From Collimonas fungivorans (GTDB lineage Bacteria > Pseudomonadota > Gammaproteobacteria > Burkholderiales > Burkholderiaceae_D): DNA of 33,966 nucleotides. Below, one piece after another: positions 17,401 through 23,557 of this stretch. Positions within the stretch are counted from its first letter, which is position 1; each line of letters begins with the position of its first letter. The notes beneath the pieces are model-generated. The model searched no databases, was not told where the DNA came from, and saw only the letters and a list, made by a program, of their open reading frames with translations. Location of the stretch: assembly GCF_028292705.1 (NCBI RefSeq), contig NZ_JAQGLV010000143.1, positions 1 through 33,966 of the forward strand. The letters run 5' to 3'. The position numbers were made by a program, and so were the translations under genes.

Positions 17401-18439
17401 GGACTTGATGCTGTGGCGCGATATCGGGCGCCGGCATGCGGAAGACATAACGCAAATCGCCCTTGGTCAGGACCTGCAGCTCGGCAATTTCGTCAGTTTG
17501 AATCCAGGCTAACCGCGCGCCATCGACAAATTCGGTCACAGCGTGCTCAGCACCAGCGGCTTCTGGCAGTTGCGGAAATACTGCAGCCCCGTTGGCTTCG
17601 AAAAACAGTACCATGCCATCCGCTTCGATTTCCAATCGGAAATCCGCGGGCGTCTGCCAGCCGTAACCGCACATGCCGTCGTAGCTATTGCCCGATGAAT
17701 AATCGCGACTCCAGATCAACGGCAAGCGTCCTGATATGGAAAAATCTTCTTGCGAAACCGCTACGCTGCCATCGCGGATATCGACCGGCTCGGCATGCAA
17801 TATCTTGCATTTCAAGAAACCGGAATCCATATTCTTGAACAGTTTCTGCCGTGCCTCCTTGAACATTGCTGCCGCACGCTTATACCCCTTTGTCCCGCGC
17901 AACGCCTTGAATCCTTTGCCAAGAGCCGCCAGTCCCAGCCTGGACGCAATCGCCATCAAGGAAATCGTCGGCGGCCCGCCGACAAACACGCTGTCGGGTA
18001 TCGCCAGGTTGACCGAAGTCGGCAAGGTCATCGACAAATGCGGCTTGGACGGTTTCTTCAGCCGGAACGGGGGCACCATGCCGACCACACTGCAATCGAG
18101 CACCGGCATGCCCAGGCGCGAGAACGGCGAGTCGTCGGCCAGCACTGTCTTGCTGCCCATGAACAGCTCGTCGTCGAACTGCGGACCGCCGGGGGCGCGC
18201 AAGGGCGGCACCCATATCGCCAGCGGAATATGCACCGACAAGCCGCCGGTTCCTGCCGTGGCGCGCTTGACGCCGGCTACCTGCACTGTCGCGCCGATAA
18301 AAGGCAGGTAATCGAAAGGATCGAGCACCATCGAGATATGCGCGGTCGGCAGCGGCACCGGCGGCGTGCCGGGCACCAGTACGTACATGTGGATATCGAT
18401 GCCGATCTGGGGGTCGAAATGCTTGGCAGCGTTGGTCAT
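14048..18439 (-). CDS. rhs: PAAR-like Rhs effector with C-terminal GIY-YIG-like nuclease tip
   Basis: 1463 residues. Order of parts: an N-terminal PAAR-like region (about 1-190: 'DPQIGIDIHMYVLVPGTPPVP', 'FDDELFMGSKTVLADDSPFS', 'MPVLDCSVVG') without an obvious transmembrane pair; the start of the Rhs shell ('LKCKILHAEPVDIRDGSV', 'GRLPLIWSRDYSSGNSYDG'); many YD/RHS repeats ('YDEVGRTTAVSDPVG', 'RYGYDPLGRRVFKR'); the core end 'RYRYYDPYIGQFVGKDPIG' and 'NLYQYAPNPNRWIDPLGW'. DPIG (about 1303) and DPLG (about 1325) are separated by exactly 18 residues, the DPxG-X18-DPxG pattern of the Rhs autoproteolytic site. After it comes a 134-residue tip. The Rhs cage encloses the toxin, and the PAAR-like domain would cap VgrG, delivering it into rival cells. 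It is the third gene of the vgrG-TPR-rhs-imm operon, 13 bases behind the TPR gene. Confidence 0.93.
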   Translation of the reverse strand: MTNAAKHFDPQIGIDIHMYVLVPGTPPVPLPTAHISMVLDPFDYLPFIGATVQVAGVKRATAGTGGLSVHIPLAIWVPPLRAPGGPQFDDELFMGSKTVLADDSPFSRLGMPVLDCSVVGMVPPFRLKKPSKPHLSMTLPTSVNLAIPDSVFVGGPPTISLMAIASRLGLAALGKGFKALRGTKGYKRAAAMFKEARQKLFKNMDSGFLKCKILHAEPVDIRDGSVAVSQEDFSISGRLPLIWSRDYSSGNSYDGMCGYGWQTPADFRLEIEADGMVLFFEANGAAVFPQLPEAAGAEHAVTEFVDGARLAWIQTDEIAELQVLTKGDLRYVFRMPAPDIAPQHQVLHLQIERIEDLCGNHWRFERVEGHLTRIIENGIGAMPGRFIEVHESAGKIHQLSLHDPATGLNHPLSTYKYQNQDLIAEFDALDAPRTFDYDRHHMVRHADRLGLSFYYAYDSEWRVVHAWGDHGLHDYRFGYNAVLRETEVTDSLGHTSLIKFDEDHLPLCEIDPLGGVTSFEYDEVGRTTAVSDPVGSRTEFEYDERGNLLKLLQADGSVISMEFDDANRMTLVVDSLGHPWRRVWDERGRMLEQSTPMGARSRFTYDAHGQLQTHVNPRGAVTGLVYDRYGNISQLTDPLGHRSHFEYDALGDLTRHTDASGAVTEYRYDAKGRLLQTRQADGASTRCDYDAEDRLTAYADQNGALTRVEYFGTGQVAKRALADGHIVEYLYNTEEQLIGLVNQRKEHYQLKRDALGRIIEECDYWQQSRRYCYDPGGSLASATDPLGRVVTYVTDRLGRITKKILPDSDSPGQHVQEIFSYDKNGNLVEIRNSHRHVLRKFDADGRLGGEMQDGFQVEYGYDEAGNRVSRQTGAGNKVVARFDLRDQATAIVINDATPILIERDALGRSIKEQLSGSLQRQLRYDTEGHLTAQTVLWDQAPLFATSYDYDSAGNQTRRNDSEHGSDLYHYDPLGNILRHIDPAGRITDFLSDPTGDRLRTRIHLAEVKQAAGAEGLADVLWSREGSYEGNHYIFDRAGNLVRRNSSQPPAEQSTTEPATQLRWDADQRLIESSKGGQVTRYGYDPLGRRVFKRSPARTTWFFWDGDILLGEVHQASNAKNHADIWSAGNVADFMAARKRLAALKTMHARAREYVYYPATFAPLALIDGQTEATARTVRPVSPMGLGMGILIGGAANASLSGAALSGLPEISKVETVAAADETSGAVFYYHNDPNGCPTRLTDKYGEIVWSASYAAWGEVRQLHAGEIDNPIRFQGQYHDVETGLHYNRYRYYDPYIGQFVGKDPIGLDGGNNLYQYAPNPNRWIDPLGWDWNYHLTNSDGDVYYHGRASDKQSMADVARRHGNNVGTDGARFGSGDTMTQITKPGTPKLTAQGVEGVAVQETGVIGRKKTNGGKVRGNAIEGVNPKSKRATIKMEAGEDFLKGKSPSEMTGTTLKGKDYKIKC

Positions 18440-18452
18440 GGACGCTTCCTTT

Positions 18453-20099
18453 TCAGGCGGTCGCGGCGGCGCTTATCGGCGCTTTGGCGGCTGCGTTTGA
18501 ATTGGCCGAGGCGGCGTCGATCACACCGGCCGGGTCTGGCAATTTGGTGAACTGCGGCGGCTCGCTCCATTCCGGGACATCCTTGTCGAGCGGATGCTTG
18601 ACTTCGGGCAGGCCGTTCCAGAGCGGATTGAGCAGTTCGCGCGCCAGCGCCACCACTTTGCGGAAGAATTCGTCGCCGCCGGCGATCAGGTGTTCGCGTT
18701 CCTGGCGCTGGCGCTGGAAACTGCTTTCGAAACGCGCGTGCATGGCGGTTTCTATCTTTTCCAGGTCGGCCGGCGCCGGCTGCTCGCCCAGCTTGCCGGC
18801 CTGCTGTTCGGCATGCAAGTGGGCAGCGGCGACGGCGGCCTGGTAATCGGCCGCGCTGCGCTCCAGCTTTTCGGTGCGCCCCGGGTCTTGCAGACGCAAC
18901 AGATCCTGCAAGGCCAGCGACATGGTGGTGAGCGGGCGCTCGGCCGGAGCAACCGCTTTTGCGGCGCGCAGCGCCAGGGCGCCGTGCTCGCGCGCCGGTT
19001 TTTCCTGCCGGGCTTGCGCATAACTGTAGGCGGCCATGCGGAAACCTTCGATTTCAAACATGGGATTGGGCACGCGCTGCGCCTGCTCCGCGGCGCTGCG
19101 ATAGGCTTGTGCCGCTTTTTCCGGCTGCTTCGCCACCAGCCATACGCCGGCTTCGCCAAACCAGGTTTGCATGATCAGGTCGGCAGCCATCGGATGTTTG
19201 TCCTGTTCCGCCTGCACGGCGCACTCACGGGCATCGCGATAACGCTTGATGGCGTCGACGTAGTTCTTTTCTTTTACATAAGCGCCAGCCACCGCCATCT
19301 GCAGCACTACCTGCTGGTCCGGCCATTGTTCGCGCCGGGCGATCTGCATGGCTTTTTCGGCGCGCGCGGCGGTTTGCGCGGCGCTGCCTTTTTCGACCAG
19401 GGTGATGACATCGGTGAGCAGCTGGCGGTAGGCCACCGTCGGACCGGAGCCGCCGGACTGCGCCACCGTTTCGCGGGCGATGTCGAACATGTCGATCGGC
19501 GCTTCCACTACGCGCACGCTAGCGCCGTGGCGCTGCGCCAGCGTCTGCCAGCGTTTGTCGGACAAGGTATCGACCAATGTCAGGCGCACCCCGGCGCCAT
19601 CCGCGGCCAAGCCGGGGCTGCGCAGCGCCGCATCCAGCCAGGCTTCCCAAGCATCCTGGCTGATCACGCCGTTCGGCGCCAGCACCGCGTTCACATAACG
19701 CAAGTGCGGCAGCTGCGCCTTGTGATGCTGCGCAAACGAAGACAGCATGGCCATGACGCCGGAAGCCGAATCGTGGAGCGGCAGTTGGGAAAACGGCCAG
19801 TCTGCCGTTACCCCTTGCTCGCGCAGGCTGTCCTTGCTGTCGACATAGCTGTCGGCCAGCGCCTGGCGCAATGCATGGCTGTAGCCGAAGCCGGTGTCGA
19901 ACGGCGCATCGAAGCGCAGGAACAGGTCCGGCGTGGTCCAGTCGCCGGGATGCTGCTGCATCTCGAAAAACGCTTGCAGCATGCGGTCGGCATTATCGGG
20001 AATGCGCCACACCAGCAGCCGCACCTGCGGATCCTCGGTGTGCTCCAGCCACAAGTCGCGCAGGGTCTCGACGCGCTTTTCGACAGGATTCTTCGCCAT
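18453..20099 (-). CDS. TPR-repeat protein between vgrG and rhs, candidate Rhs adaptor
   Basis: 548 residues, no signal peptide, so cytoplasmic. The N-terminal third is a distinct domain ('VRLLVWRIPDNADRMLQAFFEMQQHPGDW', 'DLFLRFDAPFDTGFGYSHALRQAL', 'HLRYVNAVLAPNGVISQDAWEAWL', 'GVRLTLVDT'). The middle (about 230-420) is a run of TPR-like helix pairs ('AAQTAARAEKAMQIARREQW', 'AGAYVKEKNYVDAIKRYRDA', 'GVWLVAKQPEKAAQAYRSAAEQA', 'AAYSYAQARQEKPAREHGALAL'). The end is a helical 'RQRQEREHLIAGGDEFFRKVVAL' segment and an Ala-rich tail. It occupies the slot where other vgrG-rhs operons encode Eag (DUF1795), DUF4123 or DUF2169 adaptors, none of which it resembles to my eye. Spacing to both neighbours is short (23 and 13 bases). 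An adaptor that holds the PAAR-like N-terminus of Rhs and docks it on VgrG is the most economical hypothesis. Confidence 0.8.
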   Translation of the reverse strand: MAKNPVEKRVETLRDLWLEHTEDPQVRLLVWRIPDNADRMLQAFFEMQQHPGDWTTPDLFLRFDAPFDTGFGYSHALRQALADSYVDSKDSLREQGVTADWPFSQLPLHDSASGVMAMLSSFAQHHKAQLPHLRYVNAVLAPNGVISQDAWEAWLDAALRSPGLAADGAGVRLTLVDTLSDKRWQTLAQRHGASVRVVEAPIDMFDIARETVAQSGGSGPTVAYRQLLTDVITLVEKGSAAQTAARAEKAMQIARREQWPDQQVVLQMAVAGAYVKEKNYVDAIKRYRDARECAVQAEQDKHPMAADLIMQTWFGEAGVWLVAKQPEKAAQAYRSAAEQAQRVPNPMFEIEGFRMAAYSYAQARQEKPAREHGALALRAAKAVAPAERPLTTMSLALQDLLRLQDPGRTEKLERSAADYQAAVAAAHLHAEQQAGKLGEQPAPADLEKIETAMHARFESSFQRQRQEREHLIAGGDEFFRKVVALARELLNPLWNGLPEVKHPLDKDVPEWSEPPQFTKLPDPAGVIDAASANSNAAAKAPISAAATA

Positions 20100-20122
20100 G
20101 TTCGCGTCCTTTCAATAAGGTC

Positions 20123-22366
20123 TCAGCTGTTCAGGTTGATCTTGCTGCCGTTGATCGACACGCCGCCGCCATTGATCTTGATGATTGAGCCGCCGGCGGT
20201 GATGGTGATTTCGCCGGCATTGATGCTGATGCCGGCGCCGCCGACCACCAGATCGACCTGGCTGCCGGAAGCAATGGTCTGGTCGGAGCCGGAATACACC
20301 GTGTGGGTGCCGGACACCTCATGCTGCATGTTGCCGGTCACTGACAGCAAGCGCGCCCCTGTATTGCCGTCTTCCACCGGGCCGGTCACGGTACGCTTGT
20401 CGGTGCCGGTCACCGTCACTTCGCGGCCGGCATGCATGGTGTCGCTGACCGCGCCGGTGATGGTGCGGGTGGCGGTGCCGGTGATGTCGCGCTTCCAGTT
20501 GCCGCTGGTGCTGCCGCTATAGTTGCCGACCAGGGTGCTGCCGTAGTCGCCGGTGATGTTTTCGTTATAACCGGCGGCGGTGATGGTGCGTTTCTGGCCC
20601 GCCTGGTAGGTCTGCGTCACCGCGCCGGTCACCGTGGCGGTGGAGGTGCCGGTGATGGTGCGGGTATCGTTGCCGGTGACCGTTGCGCCGCGGTTGCCGC
20701 CCACCGAAATATCCTGGTTGGCGCCGACATTCAGGCTGTGGTTGACGGCAACCTTGGTCGCCTTGTTGTTCTTGACGGTGCTGTTATGGTCGTTCAGCAC
20801 CGTCACCGCCATGTCGCGCTGGGCATGCATGTTGAGCAGCTCGCTGCCGCCGGTGTCGTGCATGGTGACTTCATTGAAGCCGCCGCCGCGCACCGTCTTG
20901 GAGCGCATGCCGCTGACTTCCTGGCCGAACGGCGGCATGTTGTCGGCGTTGTAGACGCGGCCGGTGATGATAGGCCGGTCCGGATTGCCGTCGAGGAAAT
21001 CAACCACCACTTCCTGCCCGACGCGCGGCGCCGAAACCCCGCCCATGCCGCTGCCGGCCCAGGGGCTGGCGACCCGTACCCAGCAAGAGCTCTGGTCATT
21101 GAACTGGCCCAGCCGGTCCCAGTGGAACTGCAATTTCACGCGGCCGTATTTGTCGTGCCAGATCTCCTCGCCTTTCGGTCCCACCACGGTCGCCGTCTGT
21201 GGCCCGGGCATGCGCGGCCTGGCGGTCTCGCGCAAGGGCCGGTAGGGAATCTTGCGGCGCAAGGCGCTGACCTCGACCCGGTACATGCAATCCTGGGCTT
21301 CACTGAAATCGCTGGAGAAGTTGTTGCGGGCATCGTGCTTGACCTGCAGCGCCATGAAGCGATGTTCGGTCTGGTCGTCGTCCTCATGCTCGAAATGGCC
21401 GCTGAGGTCGAAATAGCGGCCGATCGCCAGCACCCGGGTGGTGCCGGCGCCCTCAAACACCTTGGTCTGCCAGCCGGCTTCCTCGGCGCGCACCGCGGTC
21501 AGCTGTTCGCCGACCGAACTGTTGCCGTAACTGGCGGCGCCATCGTAAGCATAGTGCTCGAATTGCGGCAGGGTGCCGCGCGGCGCATCGTTCTTCAGTT
21601 CGACCGCGAGGGGATTGCGCGGCTGCTTGAAATCGAAGCTCTTGATGCTGTGCACCGAGGGCCCGACCCGGCGCCGCGGCCGCCAGTCGTCCAGCACGTC
21701 GCTGGCCTGCAATTCCTGGTTGGGCTGGAAACGCACGGTGGCGTCGCCTTCCAGCGGCTGGCACTGGGTGGTATCGTCGGCCAGCACCAGCTTGTGGCCG
21801 CTCTCGCTGTGCTCGAAGCTGTAGTAGATGCCGGCATCTTCCAGCAGGCGCGACACAAACGTGAAGTCGGATTCGTTGTACTGCACGCAGTACGGCAGTT
21901 TTGGATAGCGGCCGGCAACCAGGTCGAAGCGGTAGTCGGCCAGCTGGCCGTATTTGCTGAATACTTCCTGTGCGATATCGAGCACCGACAGGTCCTGGAA
22001 CACGCGGCAGTTGCTGGCGTAGTCGAGGAAGGAAAACCATGGCGCCAGCTGCGCCTGGTAAGTGGCCAGGCCGCCGTCGCTGCCGGTGCGGCTGAATTCC
22101 TTCACGAAACCATGGAAATGGCGCTCGTCGCCGGCGGTCTGCATGGTCAGCAGCACCGGCTGCCCGACCAGCTGCTTGAGTTCAAGCTGGTCGTAGGGCG
22201 ACAGCAATTCCAGCGTCAGCTGGTACGGCTTGGATAAGGCTTCGCTGCCGTGCATCCGGTGCACCAGCAGCAGGTCGGCATCCAATGGAGTCTTGATCCG
22301 GACCAGGCGCCGGTCCTGGTTGAAGCGGCCCACCCGGGCCAGCATTGCAGAAGGGTTTGGATACAT
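20123..22366 (-). CDS. vgrG: VgrG (TssI) spike protein heading the rhs effector operon
   Basis: 747 residues from the ATG at 22366; the track ATG at 22372 leaves only one or two bases after GGAG, while the second ATG is 7 bases from it. gp27-like hub domain: 'LLLVHRMHGSEALSKPYQLTLELLS', 'FHGFVKEFSRTGSDGG', 'YCVQYNESDFTFVSRLLEDAGIYYSF' (the DUF2345/VgrG core signature). gp5 OB-fold: 'IWHDKYGRVKLQFHWDRLG' and 'SSCWVRVASPWAGSGMGG', 'VGQEVVVDFLDGNPDRPIITGRVYN'. C-terminal needle: 'RTVRGGGFNEVTMHDTGGSE'-like 'KTVRGGGFNEVTMHDTGG' then a long Thr/Gly repeat region ending in 'ITITAGGSIIKINGGG'. No enzymatic extension is evident. It would be tipped by the PAAR-like domain of the Rhs protein encoded two genes downstream. 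Confidence 0.95.
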   Translation of the reverse strand: MYPNPSAMLARVGRFNQDRRLVRIKTPLDADLLLVHRMHGSEALSKPYQLTLELLSPYDQLELKQLVGQPVLLTMQTAGDERHFHGFVKEFSRTGSDGGLATYQAQLAPWFSFLDYASNCRVFQDLSVLDIAQEVFSKYGQLADYRFDLVAGRYPKLPYCVQYNESDFTFVSRLLEDAGIYYSFEHSESGHKLVLADDTTQCQPLEGDATVRFQPNQELQASDVLDDWRPRRRVGPSVHSIKSFDFKQPRNPLAVELKNDAPRGTLPQFEHYAYDGAASYGNSSVGEQLTAVRAEEAGWQTKVFEGAGTTRVLAIGRYFDLSGHFEHEDDDQTEHRFMALQVKHDARNNFSSDFSEAQDCMYRVEVSALRRKIPYRPLRETARPRMPGPQTATVVGPKGEEIWHDKYGRVKLQFHWDRLGQFNDQSSCWVRVASPWAGSGMGGVSAPRVGQEVVVDFLDGNPDRPIITGRVYNADNMPPFGQEVSGMRSKTVRGGGFNEVTMHDTGGSELLNMHAQRDMAVTVLNDHNSTVKNNKATKVAVNHSLNVGANQDISVGGNRGATVTGNDTRTITGTSTATVTGAVTQTYQAGQKRTITAAGYNENITGDYGSTLVGNYSGSTSGNWKRDITGTATRTITGAVSDTMHAGREVTVTGTDKRTVTGPVEDGNTGARLLSVTGNMQHEVSGTHTVYSGSDQTIASGSQVDLVVGGAGISINAGEITITAGGSIIKINGGGVSINGSKINLNS
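20381..20690 (-). repeat. Degenerate TG-x-x-T repeats encoding the VgrG beta-helix needle
   Basis: Within vgrG the codons for short Thr/Val/Gly units (TITG, TVTG, TGTSTATVTGAV, TGTATRTITGAV, TGTDKRTVTGPV) recur, giving reiterated GCCGGT / ACCGTC blocks at the DNA level. Two of the units, TGTSTATVTGAVTQT and TGTATRTITGAVSDT, are near copies about 55 residues apart. The protein pattern suits a three-sided beta-helix. Boundaries are approximate. Confidence 0.6.
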
Positions 22367-22500
22367 TGGCATTCTCCGTTTTGCAAAAGGAATGGCTTTG
22401 CATAGAGCAGCTGTTTAAGCCACGGTCCTGGGTGAGGACGTCGACTTTGCCTGTTATAACTGATGGAACGAATATGCGGCAGCAATATTGCCGATCTGAA

Positions 22501-22506
22501 ATTATA
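22501..22506 (-). promoter_or_regulatory. Candidate -10 box for the vgrG-rhs operon
   Basis: TATAAT on the minus strand, 135 bases upstream of the vgrG ATG, in the most AT-rich part of the spacer. No good -35 hexamer lies 16-18 bases upstream and there is no TGn extension, so activity may need an activator. Weak evidence from consensus match alone. Confidence 0.3.
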
Positions 22507-22637
22507 TCGGTATTTAAGGCCGTCGCGACGCCGTGCCTGAATAATTTACAGCGCTGGCGTTACCAGCGAGTGACAGCGGCGGCGAAGTGGCGGTCGGCAT
22601 GCTGAGCCGGACCGCGGTAGTACTTAAGTTACTTTAA

Positions 22638-22655
22638 AAGCAATATTTATTGCTT
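22638..22655 (-). terminator. AT-rich hairpin after the TPR-paralogue gene, possible weak terminator
   Basis: AAGCAATA - TT - TATTGCTT is a perfect 8-bp inverted repeat beginning 7 bases beyond the stop of the gene at 22663-23214. The T run on the minus-strand side is only about four bases and the stem is AT-rich, so termination would be inefficient. Placement right behind a stop codon is the main support. Confidence 0.35.
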
Positions 22656-22662
22656 GCTAGGT

Positions 22663-23214
22663 TTATTGCAAAGACCCGAAAGGCTTGCCCTCGCCGCCGG
22701 CATCCGGCGTAGCGGTTTTGGCAGCGCGCGTGGCCTTTTTCTTCAGCGGACGGCTCACCTTAGGCTTGGTTTCGGCCACTGCGGCCGGATCGACCACGGT
22801 TTCACCCAGGCTCTCGCGCAGCAGTTTTGTCTGGCTCTGGGCATCGCTGAGCACGCCGCCGTTCAAGTCGCTTTGCGCGCTCAAGTCGTTCAGGGCCTTG
22901 ATCGACAGCTTGAGGCTGCCCAACGCCACCACGCCTTTGGCGTACTTGTCGGCCGGATCGCGTTGCAATACCTGCAATGCATAGGCCACCGCATCGCCGT
23001 AGCTACCGGCGTCGTATTTGATCTGGGTCATGCGCACCCATGGCGTTTTTTCGGTCGGACGGGCCTGCGCTACGTCCTTGAGCACCTGGATTTCCTGGTC
23101 GGCCGCACTTTTCTGTGCCGCATCTGCAGCGGCGGGAGCAGCCGACGCAGCGAATGGAATCATCAAACATGTTAAAGCGACACTGCAAACCAACTTGGTT
23201 TTCCAAAGCTTCAT
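22663..23214 (-). CDS. Periplasmic TPR-like protein, paralogue of the tssB-operon lipoprotein
   Basis: 183 residues from the ATG at 23214. The track start at 23283 adds 23 residues that look unnatural, whereas MKLWKTKLVCSVALTCL aligns residue for residue with MSQWKSKFIYGVALACL of the protein at 3338-3937; a GTG four codons upstream, right behind AGGAAA, is an alternative. Shared blocks are KTPWVR, YGDA-YAL, LQRDP-DK, ALNDL--Q-DLNG, LRESLGETV and the final PFGSLQ. Unlike its paralogue it has no lipobox: the signal peptide ends AASA-AP, fitting signal peptidase I, so it should be soluble in the periplasm. The C-terminal linker is Lys/Arg/Pro-rich ('RPLKKKATRAAKTA') instead of Ala-rich. It sits divergent to tssA, which ties it to the T6SS. 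Its role is unknown; a partner or regulator of the lipoprotein version is inference. Confidence 0.82.
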   Translation of the reverse strand: MKLWKTKLVCSVALTCLMIPFAASAAPAAADAAQKSAADQEIQVLKDVAQARPTEKTPWVRMTQIKYDAGSYGDAVAYALQVLQRDPADKYAKGVVALGSLKLSIKALNDLSAQSDLNGGVLSDAQSQTKLLRESLGETVVDPAAVAETKPKVSRPLKKKATRAAKTATPDAGGEGKPFGSLQ

Positions 23215-23557
23215 AGCTTTACTCACTTTCCTGAAAATATTAAGACCTGGACAGGCACAACGCAGCCATTGCAAATATAACAATCGCCGCGCCAGACATC
23301 AACTGCCGCAAATGCCGGATATCGACGCTTTTTTAGAGATGCATTCAGGACACATGTTACTACGGAAACATCTCCTTTGACATTTCGACATATCCGTCCG
23401 GCATCGCCGATGCCGGGTTTGCGCCACATTCCGGGTGCAACTTAGATTCCTTTTTTGAAACGCTAGGGTATGATTGTGCCAAGGAAATTCTGATGAATAT
23501 CTCGCAAGAGCGTCGCCGCTTGCCGGCTTGAATCACTTTTATTTGGATTTGTCATTT
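23215..23557. promoter_or_regulatory. Divergent region between the periplasmic TPR gene and tssA
   Basis: 343 bases without a credible gene. It must hold the promoters for both divergent genes. The clearest structure is a perfect 9-bp inverted repeat CCGGCATCG-C-CGATGCCGG at 23398-23416, which has no T tract and could be an operator or an RNA hairpin about 140 bases before tssA. A TATGAT near 23467-23472 is a possible -10 for tssA, but no matching -35 is present. No sigma-54 consensus seen. Confidence 0.45.

Larger units (their letters stand above)
22367..22662. promoter_or_regulatory. Upstream region of the vgrG-TPR-rhs-imm operon
   Basis: 296 bases with no credible gene. On the minus strand it holds a perfect TATAAT (22501-22506) and, nearer vgrG, TATTGCCGAT on the plus strand at 22486-22495, similar to a motif in the tssJ and tagX spacers. 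Near its far end lies an AT-rich hairpin (22638-22655) just beyond the TPR-paralogue stop. The vgrG operon therefore probably has its own promoter here rather than depending on the upstream minus-strand gene. Confidence 0.5.

Noticed and set aside
18594-20522. Long plus-strand ORF of 642 codons opposite the TPR gene and the end of vgrG
   Set aside because: Antisense shadow of two well supported genes in GC-rich DNA; its sequence is compositionally biased and has no domain.
20432-22237. Plus-strand ORF of 601 codons
   Set aside because: Lies wholly antisense to vgrG, whose hub, OB-fold and needle signatures are clear.
22410-22432. TGGC...GC pattern on the minus strand before vgrG resembling a sigma-54 site
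   Set aside because: The GG to GC spacing is 11 instead of 10 bases and the TTGC part is poor.
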